Shown here in pieces: positions 47,366 through 60,954 of a stretch of DNA of 64,000 nucleotides. A program made the position numbers and the translations under genes. The stretch is from Zantedeschia hybrid cultivar (lineage: Eukaryota; Streptophyta; Magnoliopsida; Alismatales; Araceae). Each line of letters begins with the position of its first letter. Position 1 is the first letter of the stretch. The DNA is taken from assembly GCA_030544215.1 (NCBI GenBank), contig JARZZO010000009.1, positions 51,517,129 through 51,581,128 of the forward strand, given 5' to 3'. The notes under the pieces are model-generated. The model had not been told where the DNA came from, did no database searches, and worked only from the letters and a program-made list of their open reading frames with translations.

Positions 47366-49458
47366 GGCATTGTAGGCTAGGTCGTATAAATGAGAATAGG
47401 ATCATAAGGTTGCAAAAGAATGGATATCTTGATCCATTTGATTATGAATAATTTGCAACATGTGAAGCTTGTCTCATGGGAAAAATGACCAAAGCTCCAT
47501 TCTCAGGACATGGAGAAAGAGCTAAGGACTTATTGGAACTAATACATGGTGATGTATGTGGTCCAATGTCCACTCATGCTATGGGTGGTTACTCATACTT
47601 TGTTTCATTCACAGATGATTTCTCAAGATATGGCTACATATATTTGATGAAATATAAGTCAGAAGTCTTTGAGAAATTTAAAGAGTTTAAAAATGAAGTT
47701 GAGAACCAGACTGGAAAGAGTATCAAAACTCTTCGATCAGATCGAGGGGGTGAATACTTAAGTACAGAATTCACAGAATATCTTAAGAATAATGATATTT
47801 TGTCTCAGTGGACTCCTCCCTATACACCACAATTAAATGGTGTATCGGAAAGGAGAAATCGTACTTTATTAGATATGGTACGATCTATGATGAGTTATGT
47901 CAAACTTCCAATCTCCTTATGGGGATATGCACTGTTGACTGCTGCATATCTATTGAACAAAGTTCCCAGTAAGTCAGTACCTTCCACTCCATACGAGATA
48001 TGGAATGGAAAGAAACCAGACTTTAAGCATGTTAGAGTCTGGGGTTGTCCTGCACATGTCAAAAGACATGATCCAGACAAACTGGATTCCAGGACAGAGA
48101 AATGTAGATTTGTGGGATATCCAAAAGAGAGTTTTGGATATTATTTCTATCAGCCAAGCGATCAAAAGGTGTTTGTCACAAAAAGAGCTGTCTTCTTAGA
48201 GAAAGAATATCTTTCAAAAGAAGACAGTGGGAGCAAGATAGAACTAGAAGAAATTCTAGACTCACAAATCAACACTAGTTCATCTAATGAACCATTGACT
48301 CAAGAACTTGTTCAAGATGATACACAAAAAGTTCGCAGATCAGGTAGAGTGCCTAAGCAGCCTGAAAGATATGTTGGACATATCGATGATGGCAAACCAA
48401 AAGTGCACTTAAATGAGGATGATGATCCTCAAACCTACCTAGAAGCCATAAATAGTCAAGAATCAGAAAAATGGCAAGAGGCAATGAATTCTGAAATTCA
48501 GTCCATGTATGCCAACCAAGTTTGGAACTTGCTTGATCTGCCAGAAGGTATAGTACCTATTGGCAGTAAATGGATCTTTAAAAGAAAGATCGGGGCAGAT
48601 GGACAGATTGACACATACAAGGCAAGGCTGGTAGCGAAAAGATATCGTCAAAGGCAAGGCATTGACTATGACGAAACCTTCTCTCCATTTGCCATGATTA
48701 AGTTAATCAGAATACTTCTTGCAATTGCCGCATTCTATGATAATGAAATATGGCAAATGGATGTGAAAACAACATTCCTTAACGGGAACCTTCAAGAAGA
48801 GGTGTATATGATACAACCTGAAGGATTCACTTCCAAAGAGCATTCAAGCAAGGTATGCAAGCTGCAAAGATCCATCTATAGATTAAAGCAGGCATCCCGA
48901 ACTTGGAACTTAAGATTTGATGAAGCAATCAAATCTTATGACTTCATTAAGAATGAAGATGAACCTTGTGTATACAAAAAGGTTAGTGGAGCGCAGTTAC
49001 CTTTTTGGTACTTTACGTTGATGACATTCTACTCATTGGGAATGATGTAGGAATGTTATCATCGGTAAAGACTTGGTTATCCAAAAACTTCTCCATGAAA
49101 GATTTGGGAGAAGCATCCTATATTCTGAGAATAAGGATCCATAGAGATAGGTCCAAAAGGATGCTTGGCTTGTCCCAATCTATGTACATAGATACCATAG
49201 TCAAAAGGTTTGGCATGGAAAATTCCAAGAGAGGCCTCGTTCCTATGAGGCATGGAATTTATCTCTCTAAAGAAATGTCTCCCAAGACACCTGAAGAGAG
49301 AGCGTACATGGATAGAGTTCCTTATGCCTCGGCAATAGGATCTATCATGTATGCAATGCTATGTACTAGGCTTGATGTGGCACACCCACTAAGTGTCACT
49401 AGTAGATATCAGGCTGATCCAGGTGAGGAACACTGGAAGGCGGTGAAATGTATCCTTA
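47366..49458 (+). pseudogene. Copia 2 pol, part 2 (after gypsy insertion), truncated
   Basis: Continues the integrase at WHCRLG. It is in phase with part 1 if the gypsy element and one CCTAT are disregarded, which confirms simple insertion. TAA at 47449. Integrase core and reverse transcriptase are open from 47476. A one-base loss near 48990 shifts the frame just before the YVDD box, which reads on in the frame of 49005-49475. The coding match ends in the RNase H region at 49458, where copia 3 begins on the other strand. Confidence 0.92.
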
Positions 49459-52400
49459 TATCCTTGCAGCTTTAAGTCTCCTCCTCCATAGACTAGAAAT
49501 AGATCCTTACTCCTTCTTAAGTACTTAAGGATGCATTTCACAGCCTTCCAGTGTTCATCACCTAGATCCGCCTGATGTCTGCTCGTAATACTTAGAGCAT
49601 ATGCTACATCAGGTCTAGTACATAGCATGGCATATATGTTGGAGACTATGGCAGAAGCATAGGGAACCTTATCCATCACAGCCCTTCCTTCAGATGTCTT
49701 GGTAGACTGACCTTTAGAAAGTAAAATTCCATGTCTCATCGGTATGAGACTTCTCTTGGAATTTTTCTTGCCAAACCTTTTGACAATGGTTTCTATGTAC
49801 ATAGATTGGATTAAAGCAAGCATCTTCTTTAATCTATCTCTATAGATCCGTATTCCTAATACGTAAGATGCTTCTCCTAAATCCTTTATGGAGAAGTTCT
49901 TTGATAGCCATATCTTTACTGATGACATCATTCCCAATGAGTAGGATGTCGTCAATGTAAAGAATTATAAATGTGATTGTGCTCGCACTGTTTTTCTTGT
50001 GTACACAGGGCTCATTTTCATTCTTAATGAAGCCATAAGATTTGATTGCCTCATCAAATCTTATGTTCCAGCTTTGGGAAGCTTGCTTCAGTCCATAAAT
50101 GGACCTCTGCAACTTGCATACCATGTATGGAGATTCTTTGGATGTGAATCATTCTGTTTGTATCATATACACCTCCTCCTCACGATTTCCATTGAGGAAG
50201 GCAGTCTTCACATCCATTTGCCAGATTTCATAATCATGGTAGGCAGCAATGGCGAGAAGAATTCTGAGAGACTTAATCATGGCAACGGGTGAAAAGGTTT
50301 CGTCATAGTCAACATCTTGTCTTTGACGATAGCCTTTTGCCACTAATCTTACTTTATAAGTCTCAATACGTCCATCTGTACCGATCTTTCTTTTAAAGAT
50401 CTATTTGCAGCTGATAGGTACTATACCATCGAGTAAATCTTCTAAGTTCCAAACTTAGTTGATGTACATGGACTGTATTTCAGAATTCATGGCTTCCTGC
50501 CATTTCCCAGCCTCTGGACTTTCAATGGCCTCCTGGTAAGTCTTAGGATCATCATCCTCATTATAGAGTATCCTTGAATCATCCAAATTAATATGTCCCA
50601 CATATCTTTCTGGTGGTTTAGATACTCTTTCAGACCTACGAGGTTCTTGTGTATCATTTTGAACAGGTTCAGAAACTGACAGTTCATCTGATGAACCATT
50701 ACCAGTTTGTGGGTCTGGAATTTCTTCCAGAATTACTTTACTCCCACTGTCCTTCTGGAGAATATAATCTTCTTCCAGAAAGACAGCTCTCCTGGCCACA
50801 AACACCTTTTGTTCACCAAGATGATAAAAGTAATATCCATAACTTTCCTTTAGATATTCCACAAATCTACATTTGTTAGTTCTGGACTCCAGCTTATCTG
50901 CGTCATGTCTTTTAACATGAGCAGGACATCCCCAGACTTTCACATGTTTAAGATCTGATTTCCTCTCATTCCATACCTCATATGGAGTGGTTTCAACAGA
51001 TTTCTTGGGTACCTTGTTCAGGATATACATAGCCGAGCTAAGTGTATATCCCCATAAGGACACTAGTAATTTGGACATGCTCATCATGGATCGCACCATC
51101 TCCATTAATGTGTGATTTCTCCTTTCTGATACACCATTCATCTGAGGTGTATGCTGAAAAAGGATACCATTATCCTTTAAGTATTTAATGAACTCTGTAC
51201 TCAAGTATTCACCACCCCGATCAGATCGGATGGATTTTATACTATTTCCTGTTTGTTTCTCTACTTCATTCTTAAATTCTCTGAATTTCTCAAAGGCTTC
51301 AGATTTATACTTCAATAAGTATATATATCTAAACCTTGAGTAATCATCAGTTAATGTAATGAAGTATGAGAAACCACCAATGGCTTGGGTTGACATAGGA
51401 CCACATACATATGAATGTATGAGTTCTAATATGTCTTTGGCTCGTTCTCCAGTTCCACTAAATGGAGACTTAGCCATTTTACCCATTAAACATGACTCAC
51501 ATGTTGCATATGATTCATAATCAAATAGATCCAAGTATCCATCTTTATGCATCCTTTGGAGTCTGTTTTCACCAATGTGTCCAAACCTACAATGCCACAA
51601 GTAGGCTTTGTTCATTTCATACTTACTTCTTTTAATTGAAAAACCGATGTGTAAATTTTCATGAGACGCATTTAATAGATACAAACTATTGGATAAAATA
51701 GCAGAAGCTATTAATTTATTTTTGAAATAAATTGAACAACTATTATTCCCAAAGTTTAAATTGTATCAAATTCTATCTAAACATGAAATAGAAATAATGT
51801 TTCTTATTATGCTAGGTACATAATAACAATCATCTAATAAAAAAGTGTCTCCGGATGGTAGCTTGAGCTTCACTGTTCCCACAGCGATTGTTGCAACTTT
51901 TGCACCGTTACCTAGCCTCAGCTCCACCTCGCCGGTCCTCAGCTTACGTCTTCTTGTCAGTGCCTGCACAGAATTGCAGATATGAGATACACATCTAGTA
52001 TTTAATACCCATGATGTACATTGACAAGTTTACATCTATCATATAGATACCTGAAGCATCCCGCTACTTCACAGTTCCTTGAGCCTTGTCCTTGAGGTAC
52101 TCTTTGCAATTCTTCTTCCAGTGGCCCTTCTGGTGACAGTAGAAGCAATCACCTTTCTCAACACTCTTACCTTTGTCTTTCTTGACAACCTTTTGCTTTC
52201 TCTGAACCTTATTCTTACCTTTCTGAAAGGGTTGGACTGCAAGTCTCTTTCTGTTGGTCTTACCAACCATGAGTATTTGGGGTTTATCCTTCACAAGGTT
52301 CCCTTCTGCAGTCTTCAACATGTTCAGTAGCTCAGCCAAAGTGGTCTGGATCTTGTTCATATTAAAGTTAACAATGAACTGAGCATATGATTGTGGAAAG

Positions 52401-52885
52401 GAAGATAACACAAGGTCAGTATGCATCTCCTTGGGAAGTGTAACCCCAAGAGCATCTAGCCTCTCCACCCATTCAATCATCTTCAGTACATGAGTCTATA
52501 TTGAAGTTTCCTCTGCCATCTGAGCCTTGAACAGATTCTTAGATATCTCATATCGTTCGATTATGCTCTGCTCACCAAACAGCTCCTTCAAATGAAGCAT
52601 GATAGATCTAGCATCCATCTCCTCATGTTGCCTCTGCAACTCATTACTTATAAAGGCTAACATGTAGCATTGGGCCATGGTGGAGTCTTCTTTCCACTTT
52701 TCGTATGCAATCATTTCCTCCTCTAGGGCATCTAATGCTGGTTCAGTAGGAGGTTCATTATCCAAGACATAGGCAATCTGTTCAGACCTGAGGACAATCT
52801 TCAGGTTCCTGAGCCAATCCGAGTAGTTTGGGCCTGTCAAACGATTGACATTAAGTATGCCATGCAACGGGTTGTGGTGCGACAT
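49459..52885 (-). pseudogene. Copia 3 gag-pol, heavily broken, 3' end missing
   Basis: Minus-strand gag starts at 52885 (MSHHNPL), close to copia 1. Stops at 52496 and 52064. A loss of about 8 bases near 52020 and further shifts break the protease to integrase part. Integrase is open at 51684-50455, then a stop. RT and RNase H pieces lie at 50343-50149, 50124-49840 and 49955-49459. The CCHC knuckle CFYCHQKGHWKKNC and YIDD-type RT box are still readable. RNase H ends abruptly at GGDLKLQGY, the deletion junction. More decayed than copia 1, which fits its larger LTR divergence. Confidence 0.93.
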
Positions 52886-55204
52886 TTTAGCCTATAGGAG
52901 ATAATCAAATTAAAATTAGTAGACTATCAGTTTATTTAAAACAAGATATGGACTTTGTTTATCTAATTTTATTCTCACTAATTTTCGTCGGACTGTATAA
53001 CCTTCAAATATACATAATGGGAGACGCCGACTGTCTCTTAGTGGGGATCAGAATCTCCAAGGATCACAGCATGTCCTCTGTAAACACATAGTATCATACT
53101 GTTATCTCGGAGCAATCATCTCATGATAATTGCAACTCCTTGCAATATCCGATCATACTTCGGCTCCCAGGTTTTAATGGTCTCGGGTAAACACAGTAGA
53201 TCACTATCCCTGGTCTAAGCATTACCATCAATACGTGATAGAGTAGAATAGAAATATAGTTCCTGGGTAAACACGTGGATAACTATATCGTTCCTCTACT
53301 CTTATCCAAAGGCATCTAATGCCATAATCAACAGTCCTCTCAACAGATAATGGCAAACCTCGGGTAAACACATAGTATCTGCCACTGCTGTATCAAGTTC
53401 TATTAATCATATTGATGGAGAGCCACGCGGTGTATTCTTAATGACTCGCGTTACGGCTTAGAATTTGAAACGAAGGTTTTATTTTAATTAGTTTGGTCTT
53501 ATCCTAGGCGATAGTATTGGATATATCGAATATATATTTATACTAATAACCTAGCTAAATTTGATTCTCAATCAAAATAGAAACACACGCATCACATACA
53601 TGTCATTAGTGTGGTCATGGACGGCACTGCGGTTTGACTTGAGCCAGACAGTCAAACACGCATACACACACAATATAACAGTTTATATCATGAGCCTACA
53701 AACTCGTAGATTTAATGAACTCCTTCATCTTCATCCGGTTGCAGTTGTGGATCATCCTTGCTCCGTACGCAGCTGCCTCGATCAAATTACATCATAATTC
53801 ATAATTACATAATAATTTAAAAGAGGAAGCCTTATGGCGATTACATTAAGGAGGGAGGTAGAAATACAATGGAATATGAGAGGGAGAGGTTCGCAGACCT
53901 CTATTTATTAATAAACAATAAACCACACAATCACATTCCACATCCACAATTAATGCTCATCCATGACCACTATGTGTTTTATTTAAACAAACCACACATG
54001 AAATAGCACATCAAATGGCTAATTAAAGTTTTTGAAAATAAATAATTTTTTTTTTCATAAAACCAGGGACCAATCAAAATTGGATTTAGAAATTTTCGAA
54101 AACATTTTTCATTTTAAGCATGCTAATTTAAATCAGGATTTAAATAAGAAAATTAATGCACATTAAAATTAAATGTACATAAAACTCCAAATTGACAAGA
54201 TTGTCATATTCCATGCTAGTAAGATTAATAGACATTGAATTATAAATTTAACAATTAAATTAACTCTCCATTAATTTCCTTTAATCTAACAATTAGATTA
54301 AATTAACAACACCTTGTTAATAATTACATTAATCCATATTAATCTAATTATTGGTCCATAAAATTAAAAACAGAGCTTAATCTTATTGTAAAATCTCATT
54401 ACAAATTTTAATTAGATTCTGTTTTAATTTGGAACAATAAGTAGATTAAAATAAGGATTAAGATAAGAAAATAAGGGGAAAAAGTGGTTACGGTCCAATG
54501 GTCTGGACCGGACCCTGGGCTGAGCCCAGCCGGCCCCTGGTCCGGACCCAGGTCCACCCACAAGGGCGCGGACCTGGTCCGGGTCCAGGGCCAGGCTGGC
54601 TCGGACTTGGGGTCCCGACCCGGCCCATCGGGCCCACCCCTCCCACCCGAGCGCAGCTAGGAAACCCTAGCTGTGCGCAGGATGGGGGGGCGGTGGCTCC
54701 CTGCCGCCGGCAACTTGCCCTACAGGTGCCGGCCAGTAGGGTCCCCGGTCGGAGGGCGGCCACCGGCACCCAGGGGCACCGGCGACGGCGCCGGCAACCC
54801 CTGGTTGCCGGCGGTTCTCTTCTAGAACCCCCCCAAAACTTTATTTTCTGCAAAAAAAACAAAGAGAAACCCCCATGTATGGAAAAAAATAAATGAATAA
54901 AGGGGTTAGCTATCCTCCCGGTCATAATGCAAGATCATAGACACGACCCCATAGGAGGACTCCCATGCTCCATCGAGCCCTTCCCAACGCTTGGGATGCC
55001 CGTGAACAATCCGATACGAGTTGTTCTTCGTCCGACGAAGAACACACGAAAATTGCAGAAAATAAAATAAATTTAATGCTTACAGTTTGTCTTAAACTTG
55101 CTGTGTTCATCTCATGAACACATCACATGCATGGAATTAATTACAAAATTATCAAAAAGAGATCGAAACGGCGAAAACACAGTGGAATCTGGCTCTGATA
55201 CCAC
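52886..55204 (-). other. Copia 3 leader and primer binding site
   Basis: Read on the minus strand: Met primer site (55191-55203), the inverted repeat GTTCTTCGTC/GACGAAGAAC (55023-55043), GC-rich block (54480-54830), AT-rich stretch, AGAGGT-ctgcga-ACCTCT hairpin (about 53892-53909), and four TGTTTAC loops whose GTAAACA complements start at 53364, 53267, 53187 and 53080 (spacing 97/80/107). It is the same layout as copia 1 and independently confirms the structured leader. Confidence 0.75.
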
Positions 55205-56783
55205 TGTTGGGATCGTTGTGTCGAGATCCGACCGAAAAACGCAGCGGAATAAAATATTTCGGGATCGGATCCGTCGCGTTTCGATTGACAAAATAAAACC
55301 GGAGTAAATCAGATTTACATTGCGCGGATTCGAATATGCGTTCGTTTTCGGGTTCCGTTGGAGCGATGCCGCAAGCCGCGCAGGTGTTTGGCCTCTAGCA
55401 GTATCCACGCGGTTCTCCTCGCGATGGATCATCCTCGCCTCCTCGCTCGATGTAGCGTTCGTGGATCCCGTTTGGCTGCGTAATTCGTCGCGACATGCGG
55501 ATTCGGAATCTCCCGTCCGACGGAAGGCGGAGCAGTTGGGAATAGAAGCGGAGCGTCCAAATGGCCGCCTCGTGTCGCACGCCCAGTAGAGAGGAGAGAG
55601 AGAGAAAGAACGATGGCTAGGTTAGGGTTGCTGGCTCCCGACGTAGTATCCGTTCTTTTATAATAAGTCTGTTTGCGGTTTTTCGTAAAAATCCAGACTT
55701 ATCCGAAATCCTATCGGATTATCCATCGACTTGAAAACCTTTTGCGTGTGACCCTTTAGGTCCAATTACCAGTCCAGTTAATAACCCATTAAGCCCAGTA
55801 ACTCTTTACGGATCCACTGAATTAATTAATATCCTTATATTTAATTAATCAGCCGAATTTAATGTCCCACAACAAATTCGGACGGGCTTCCGATCACGTT
55901 AGATGCCAAGCAACATTGCATGATCTTGGATGGCACTGGGGTTATCGCAACTCTCTATTAGAACATTTTCGTCAATGGTTACCGCACAGATATAATTCTT
56001 CATCCGTGTAATGTTCCCGAATCGACCTAGGATATGGTTTACTGTTAAACCCTAGCCGGTCGATTTACTTGAATCAGATGTCGCTAGTCTATATCAGATA
56101 ACTCTTTATCTGATACAGAGTCCGCCCTGGCCAGAGACTTAAGCGCATCATTCCCGGAACATTTTCTCTCAAACTACCGAGAGCGGATGATCTCGTATTG
56201 AACACACAATTACCTTCGAGGGCATTTCCTTGAACCCAATCACTTGACTTATTGATAATCCATGGTTAGGGATTCGTTAGTCAAGGTCAAAGTTTAGAAA
56301 CCTATCAACAAGATATCTTTGGCGTCTCAGGTCTAAAGATTATCTACGCAACCGTGACAAAAGAATCGAGCTAGTTAACAGTGAAGTGTTTACCATCTAG
56401 CAATTCATAGTCGGATCAGTTCAGTGAACTCATTCGCCAATGAGCACCTACAGGTCCAGTATAGTGTCTCCACACAAGTGACTTATAAGATCAGTTACTC
56501 TCATCATATGAGCTGAAGTAACCTATACTAGTCTATCCGGATGTTTGATGTCCTTCTTAAACATCCTATGACTAGGAACAATTAAGAACGTATGTTTATA
56601 AACCTTCGGTCCCGTAATTATAATCTCATTACAATCCGAAGATTATTGCACATGTTTATGGACTTCATTGTGATACGATAAACATGGATTGAATTAATTA
56701 CACATAATGAATTAAAGCTATTTATTAATAAACTGAATCAATATATAATATCGGATTGACTTTGAGACCATCTAATACTAACA
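55205..56783 (-). repeat. Copia 3 5' LTR, complete
   Basis: 1579 bp, TGTTGGGATC..ATACTAACA in plus orientation. The only complete LTR left of copia 3. Confidence 0.95.
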
Positions 56784-56859
56784 CCAAATGCATATACCTA
56801 TCTTATATCCTCTCTCTCTCCCTCTCTCTGAATCAAATGCATAGGTCTATCTTATATCT

Positions 56860-56896
<37 letters not shown>

Positions 56897-57673
56897 CTAT
56901 GCGGTTTGGGCTGTTTGTGCGGTTAAACCACAGTCCATTTTTCGCCTCCATCTGCAAGTTGAAAAAAAATTATTATAAAATTTTAAATATTTAATTATCC
57001 CTCTAAGATAATTTTCATCGTCGGATCGTATTCGGATTGATTGTAGCCGTCTGATCTTATGCGAGGAAATTGGTGATGAATATTAAAACTCTAGAAGATG
57101 GAAAATACCCTAAGGGTAATCTGACCGATTTTCTATTTTTGACTAATTTTTTATGATTTTTCGAAATCAAAATTTGTAAGTAATTGATGGATGGCTAAGA
57201 TCGAGTTTAAACATATCGTGAGTTGATAGTCAAAATAGCTCTCCAAGGGATGAAAATAATCTTTAGGGGAGTAATAAAATATTTAATTTTTTTGGATAAA
57301 TTTTATATTTTTTAATATGGGGGAGGAGTGCAAAACAGTGCGGTGCAAACCGCACGCACACTATAATGCATCGCACCACAACACTCCCATATATGTAATG
57401 CGGTCAGGTGCTTCTCTGACCCTACGGCGTTACAGCTGTGTTATTTTTACTCGGATGGCACACTGTACATTTTAAAAATATATATTCTATTATTTTTTAT
57501 GTGTAAGAATTGTTTCTAATGCATAACACTGTCTGTCATAGCGTATAGCGTCTAACATAGTGCACCGTCCAATCTTTGATCGGACAGATGTAATGTTGTG
57601 CGGTCAGACTACATGAAAGGCTAGTTCGCACAGTAGCAGTCCTCTCTCCCTCTCTCTCTCTCTCTATATATAC

Positions 57674-57710
<37 letters not shown>

Positions 57711-59089
57711 CAAAACATCATATATAAATTTTAAACTCAAATATGAATTATTTATATTTATACAATGCATATGGAAATACATCTGTCATACTTCTAACAA
57801 TTTTTTTTACTTGACAGGTTAGATCCACCACAAATTTTAACACTTTTAATTATTCATTAAACATGATATTTATTTATTTGTTATAAATAGAACTATTAAT
57901 GTTTTAGTCTCATAATTATCCGTTTTGAAACTCCATTCCTTCATAATATATACATACAAAAAAAATACTTGATTCCCTCTTAACCAAATATATTGAACTG
58001 CCTAGATGTGATCCAACGGTTGGTAGGAATTGGATAGGATTGAATGGGAAGCATGGATGATGGATGGTAGAATTCTAAACACCCCCCCCCCCCCCTAAAA
58101 AAAAATTATGAAAGCCCGTACTTTTTTCTGGCCAAATTCTAACTTTATAATTTGAATAATAGTTGGTGCAATACAACAAAGATGTTGGTGTAGTGATCTT
58201 ATATCATTTAATCACACCATTAGACAATAGTTTACAGCTGTAAGCTTAGGGCATTGCCGGAAATATTATTACTGCCACAACATACAACACTGTGAAAACC
58301 AATATATATCGACTATCGTTAGATTGTATTGTCATGGGGTAATTTGGTCATCGTATTAGAGAGCTTTACTAATATTCATTTTACTATTATTACTAATAAT
58401 AGTATTTGCCCGTTATCAATTTTGTTTCATATACTGGTAAAGTATTTTTTTTTTTATAATAAACTTAATATGACTCGTATTAAAAATATTAAAGTTCACA
58501 GTTTTAGAGTTTTCAGACTTCTTCTCTCCCTTCCTACCTCTTACTCTCGCTTTTTCTTTTATCTGTCCTTATAATGATACTAGAATCGAATATATCAAAA
58601 TTAATATTCTTATCAAACAATGCATTGAATAATTAGATGACTTAGAAACCAATTATTCATTATTTTTTTCCACTTGATAAAGAAATCCATCCACAAAATA
58701 TAAATATGAATTTCCATATAATGGAGTAAAAATATAGATGCATATAATGGAGTCTAATCTTCTCCTTATATATTCGTGTCCAGATTGACAACGACTTTAT
58801 CTACGTAAGATAAAGTAGAGTAAAAATGTTAAAAAGAGGAGACTTTGCTATAATACTTCTAGAGTACCATATTTGTGTATGCATCCTAACTACGGAAAGG
58901 TCGGATACACTTTCAGTCAAACTGTTGACAATTGTAGCAGAATTCGTCTGAAAGATTTTAAGCATTTTTTACATATACACTCCAAAGTTCAGTTGAACTT
59001 GTTGACATTTTTACCGAAAGAGTAAAGCCTAATTTTTTTTAAAATGTTGAATGTATTTATAATAATAATATATGAGAGTGACAAATATA
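56784..59089. other. AT-rich intergenic DNA with simple repeats
   Basis: No gene recognised. (CT)n then (TA)n at about 56820-56897 and again at 57641-57710; a poly-C run near 58082-58096. Between about 56940 and 57330 the sequence resembles the modules at 59090-60660 (gtcggatcg, gccgtctgatc, 'ttaaatatttaatt'). 'Tgcggttt' near 56900 and 'aaaccgca' near 57347 could be inverted ends of a small element. Confidence 0.5.
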
Positions 59090-60660
59090 TATATATATAT
59101 ATGGATCAAATGAGCGCCACTTGAAGACCTCTCTTCTTCATTATTATAAATAATTAAATTCATCAATAGTTTTTAAATATTCAAATAGGTCTCTTAAGGT
59201 TGTTTCGTTTCTTAGGATTTTAATATTCGTCGTCCGATCTCGATAATCAATCTTAGTCGTCCGATTAGATATGTATAAAAAATCAACGTCAAAAAATACT
59301 AAAAACAGTCAAAAAATACAAAATTCATCCGATTAACTCTTAGGGTTGATCCAATCTCCGAAAATTTAGTTTTGATTTTCAAACAATGACATGTATAATT
59401 AGATAGCTATGGTTAAATTTTTCAATCTAATGTTGAAAATTAAATCTCCAAGTATCGAAACCAATATAAATGAGGTATTTGAATAATTTAAAATTTTTAA
59501 ATATTTTTATTTATATTTTTAAGATGGAGAAGTATGAGTTTTAAGGAAGACTCATCTAAACTAGATAAGCCCCGACGCTCCCTTATGTGTGCGTCGTGCG
59601 ATCCGGATATCCCGTGCCGCAGAATTGCACAACAGTTGTGTCGTCTGTTCTTGATTAGACGGCTCAACTTAAAAACAAGAACAACCTTATGTGTGGCTGA
59701 ATTTGCTTGTCCGTCTAATCGTAGGCGCAGCGTTGTCGGGGTGCCCGACTTCCTACCCAGCCCACAATTCGTTTTTTCTTTTTTAACTGAGCTGTCCGAC
59801 CAAGATTAGATGGTACATCTGATGAGCACTACTTGAAAATCTCTTTTCTTCATGTTTAATAAATAATAAAATTCATCAATAATTTTTCAATATTTGAATA
59901 GGTCCTTAAGATTGTTTCCATCTTCAAGACTTTAATTTTCACTGTCTGATCTCAATGATCAATCTTAACTATTTGATCGAATATATATAAAAAGTCAACG
60001 ACAAAAATACTAAAAAAGAAAAAAAATCGTCTAATTAGCTTTTAGGGTTGATCCCAACTCGGAAGATTTAGTTTTGATCCTCAAACATTGACACATATGA
60101 TTGGACGGCTACAATTAAATTTTATGATTTAACATTGAAAATTAAATCCCGAAGTATCGAAATCAATATAAATGAGGTATTTGAATATTTTAAAATTTTT
60201 GATTATTTTTATTTATTTTTTTAAGATAGAGAAGTGAGAATTTCAAAGGAGGCTCATCTAAATTAGAAAAGATTTAAATAAGGTCCTTAGGGTTATCACA
60301 TCCCTAAGGATTTAATTTTTACTGTCCGATCTTAACGATCAACTGGAGCCGTCTGATCATGTAAATATAAAAAATAAATGTCTAAAAATACTGAGAAAAT
60401 AGTAAAAAATAAAATTCGTCAGATTAATCCTTAATATTGATCCTATCTTTTGAGATTTTAATTTTAATCATCAAACAATGACGAACAAGTTTGGATGGCC
60501 ACGGTTGATTTCGTTGATTCAACGGTGAAAATTAAATCCAAAATAATAGAAAACTATCTAGACGAGTGTATTTAAATATTTTAAAATTTTTAGTAATTTT
60601 TATTTTTTTTAAAATCAGAGTGAAAGATTTTTAAGAAGATGACTCTAAGTTAGATGCGCC
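59090..60660. repeat. Diverged AT-rich repeat modules, three copies
   Basis: Modules at about 59095-59560, 59822-60270 and 60271-60660 share the order 'aggtc.ttaagg.tgttt', 'ttaatttt.actgtccgatct', 'taaaaa..caacg', 'cgtc.gattaa', 'ttagggttgat', 'ttaatttt..caaacaatgac', 'aaattaaatcc.aagta' and 'tatttgaata.tttaaaattttt'. Related partial copies: 1720-1895 (minus) and 56940-57330. A non-autonomous transposon family or old tandem duplication; no coding. Confidence 0.65.
59611..59820. repeat. About 215-bp repeat, copy A
   Basis: Matches 60711-60929 over its length: 'gcacaacagttgtgtc', 'cttgattagacggctcaa', 'gacttcctacccag', 'gttttttcttttttaactgag' and 'agattagatgg.acatctg'. It lies between two copies of the AT-rich module. 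Confidence 0.75.
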
Positions 60661-60689
60661 CGGAACACGTTATACCCACCTTCTATCTA

Positions 60690-60954
60690 TATGTATAGAA
60701 AGAGAGAGAGATCCTGTGCGGCTGAATCGCACAACAGTTGTGTCAGTCCGATCTTGATTAGACGGCTCAATTTGAAGAAAAGAAAAACCTCCTGTGTGGC
60801 AGAATCTGCTCATCCGTCCAATCTTAGGTGCAACACTGTCGTGTCGGGCCGCCAGACTTCCTACCCAGTCCACCATTAGTTTTTTCTTTTTTAACTGAGT
60901 TGTCTGATCAAGATTAGATGGCACATCTGTTGTAGCATTCCCCTCTCTCTCTCT

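Larger units (their letters stand above)
29689..49458 (+). mobile_element. Copia 2: plus-strand copia element, 3' end deleted
   Basis: Starts with TGTTAGAATTGGG inside the copia 3 LTR. It has one LTR, a Met primer site, leader, gag and most of pol, and then stops inside the RNase H region at 49458, where copia 3 sequence of opposite strand follows. It is a different family from copia 1 and 3, with diverged LTR and protein. It contains a gypsy solo LTR (31007-33734) and a full gypsy element (37741-47360). Confidence 0.92.
28334..56783 (-). mobile_element. Copia 3: old minus-strand copia element, interrupted by copia 2
   Basis: The right LTR (55205-56783) and the left, truncated LTR (28334-29688) are both minus-oriented and of one family. 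TCAAA (28329-28333) and CCAAA (56784-56788) fit a target duplication with one change. The sequence right of the site, 'ccaaatgcata', also matches a nearby copy 'gaatcaaatgcata' at 56831, consistent with the empty site. About 15 differences in 240 bp between the LTRs (about 6%) make it the oldest part of this nest. The coding part kept is 49459-52885; the 3' end of pol, the purine tract and the first about 220 bp of its 3' LTR were lost together with the end of copia 2. Confidence 0.88.

Noticed and set aside
49389..49955. A tail-to-tail chimera of two copia elements made during reverse transcription
   Set aside because: Copia 2 begins inside the copia 3 3' LTR, and copia 3 has matching flanks TCAAA/CCAAA, so nesting followed by one deletion explains everything.
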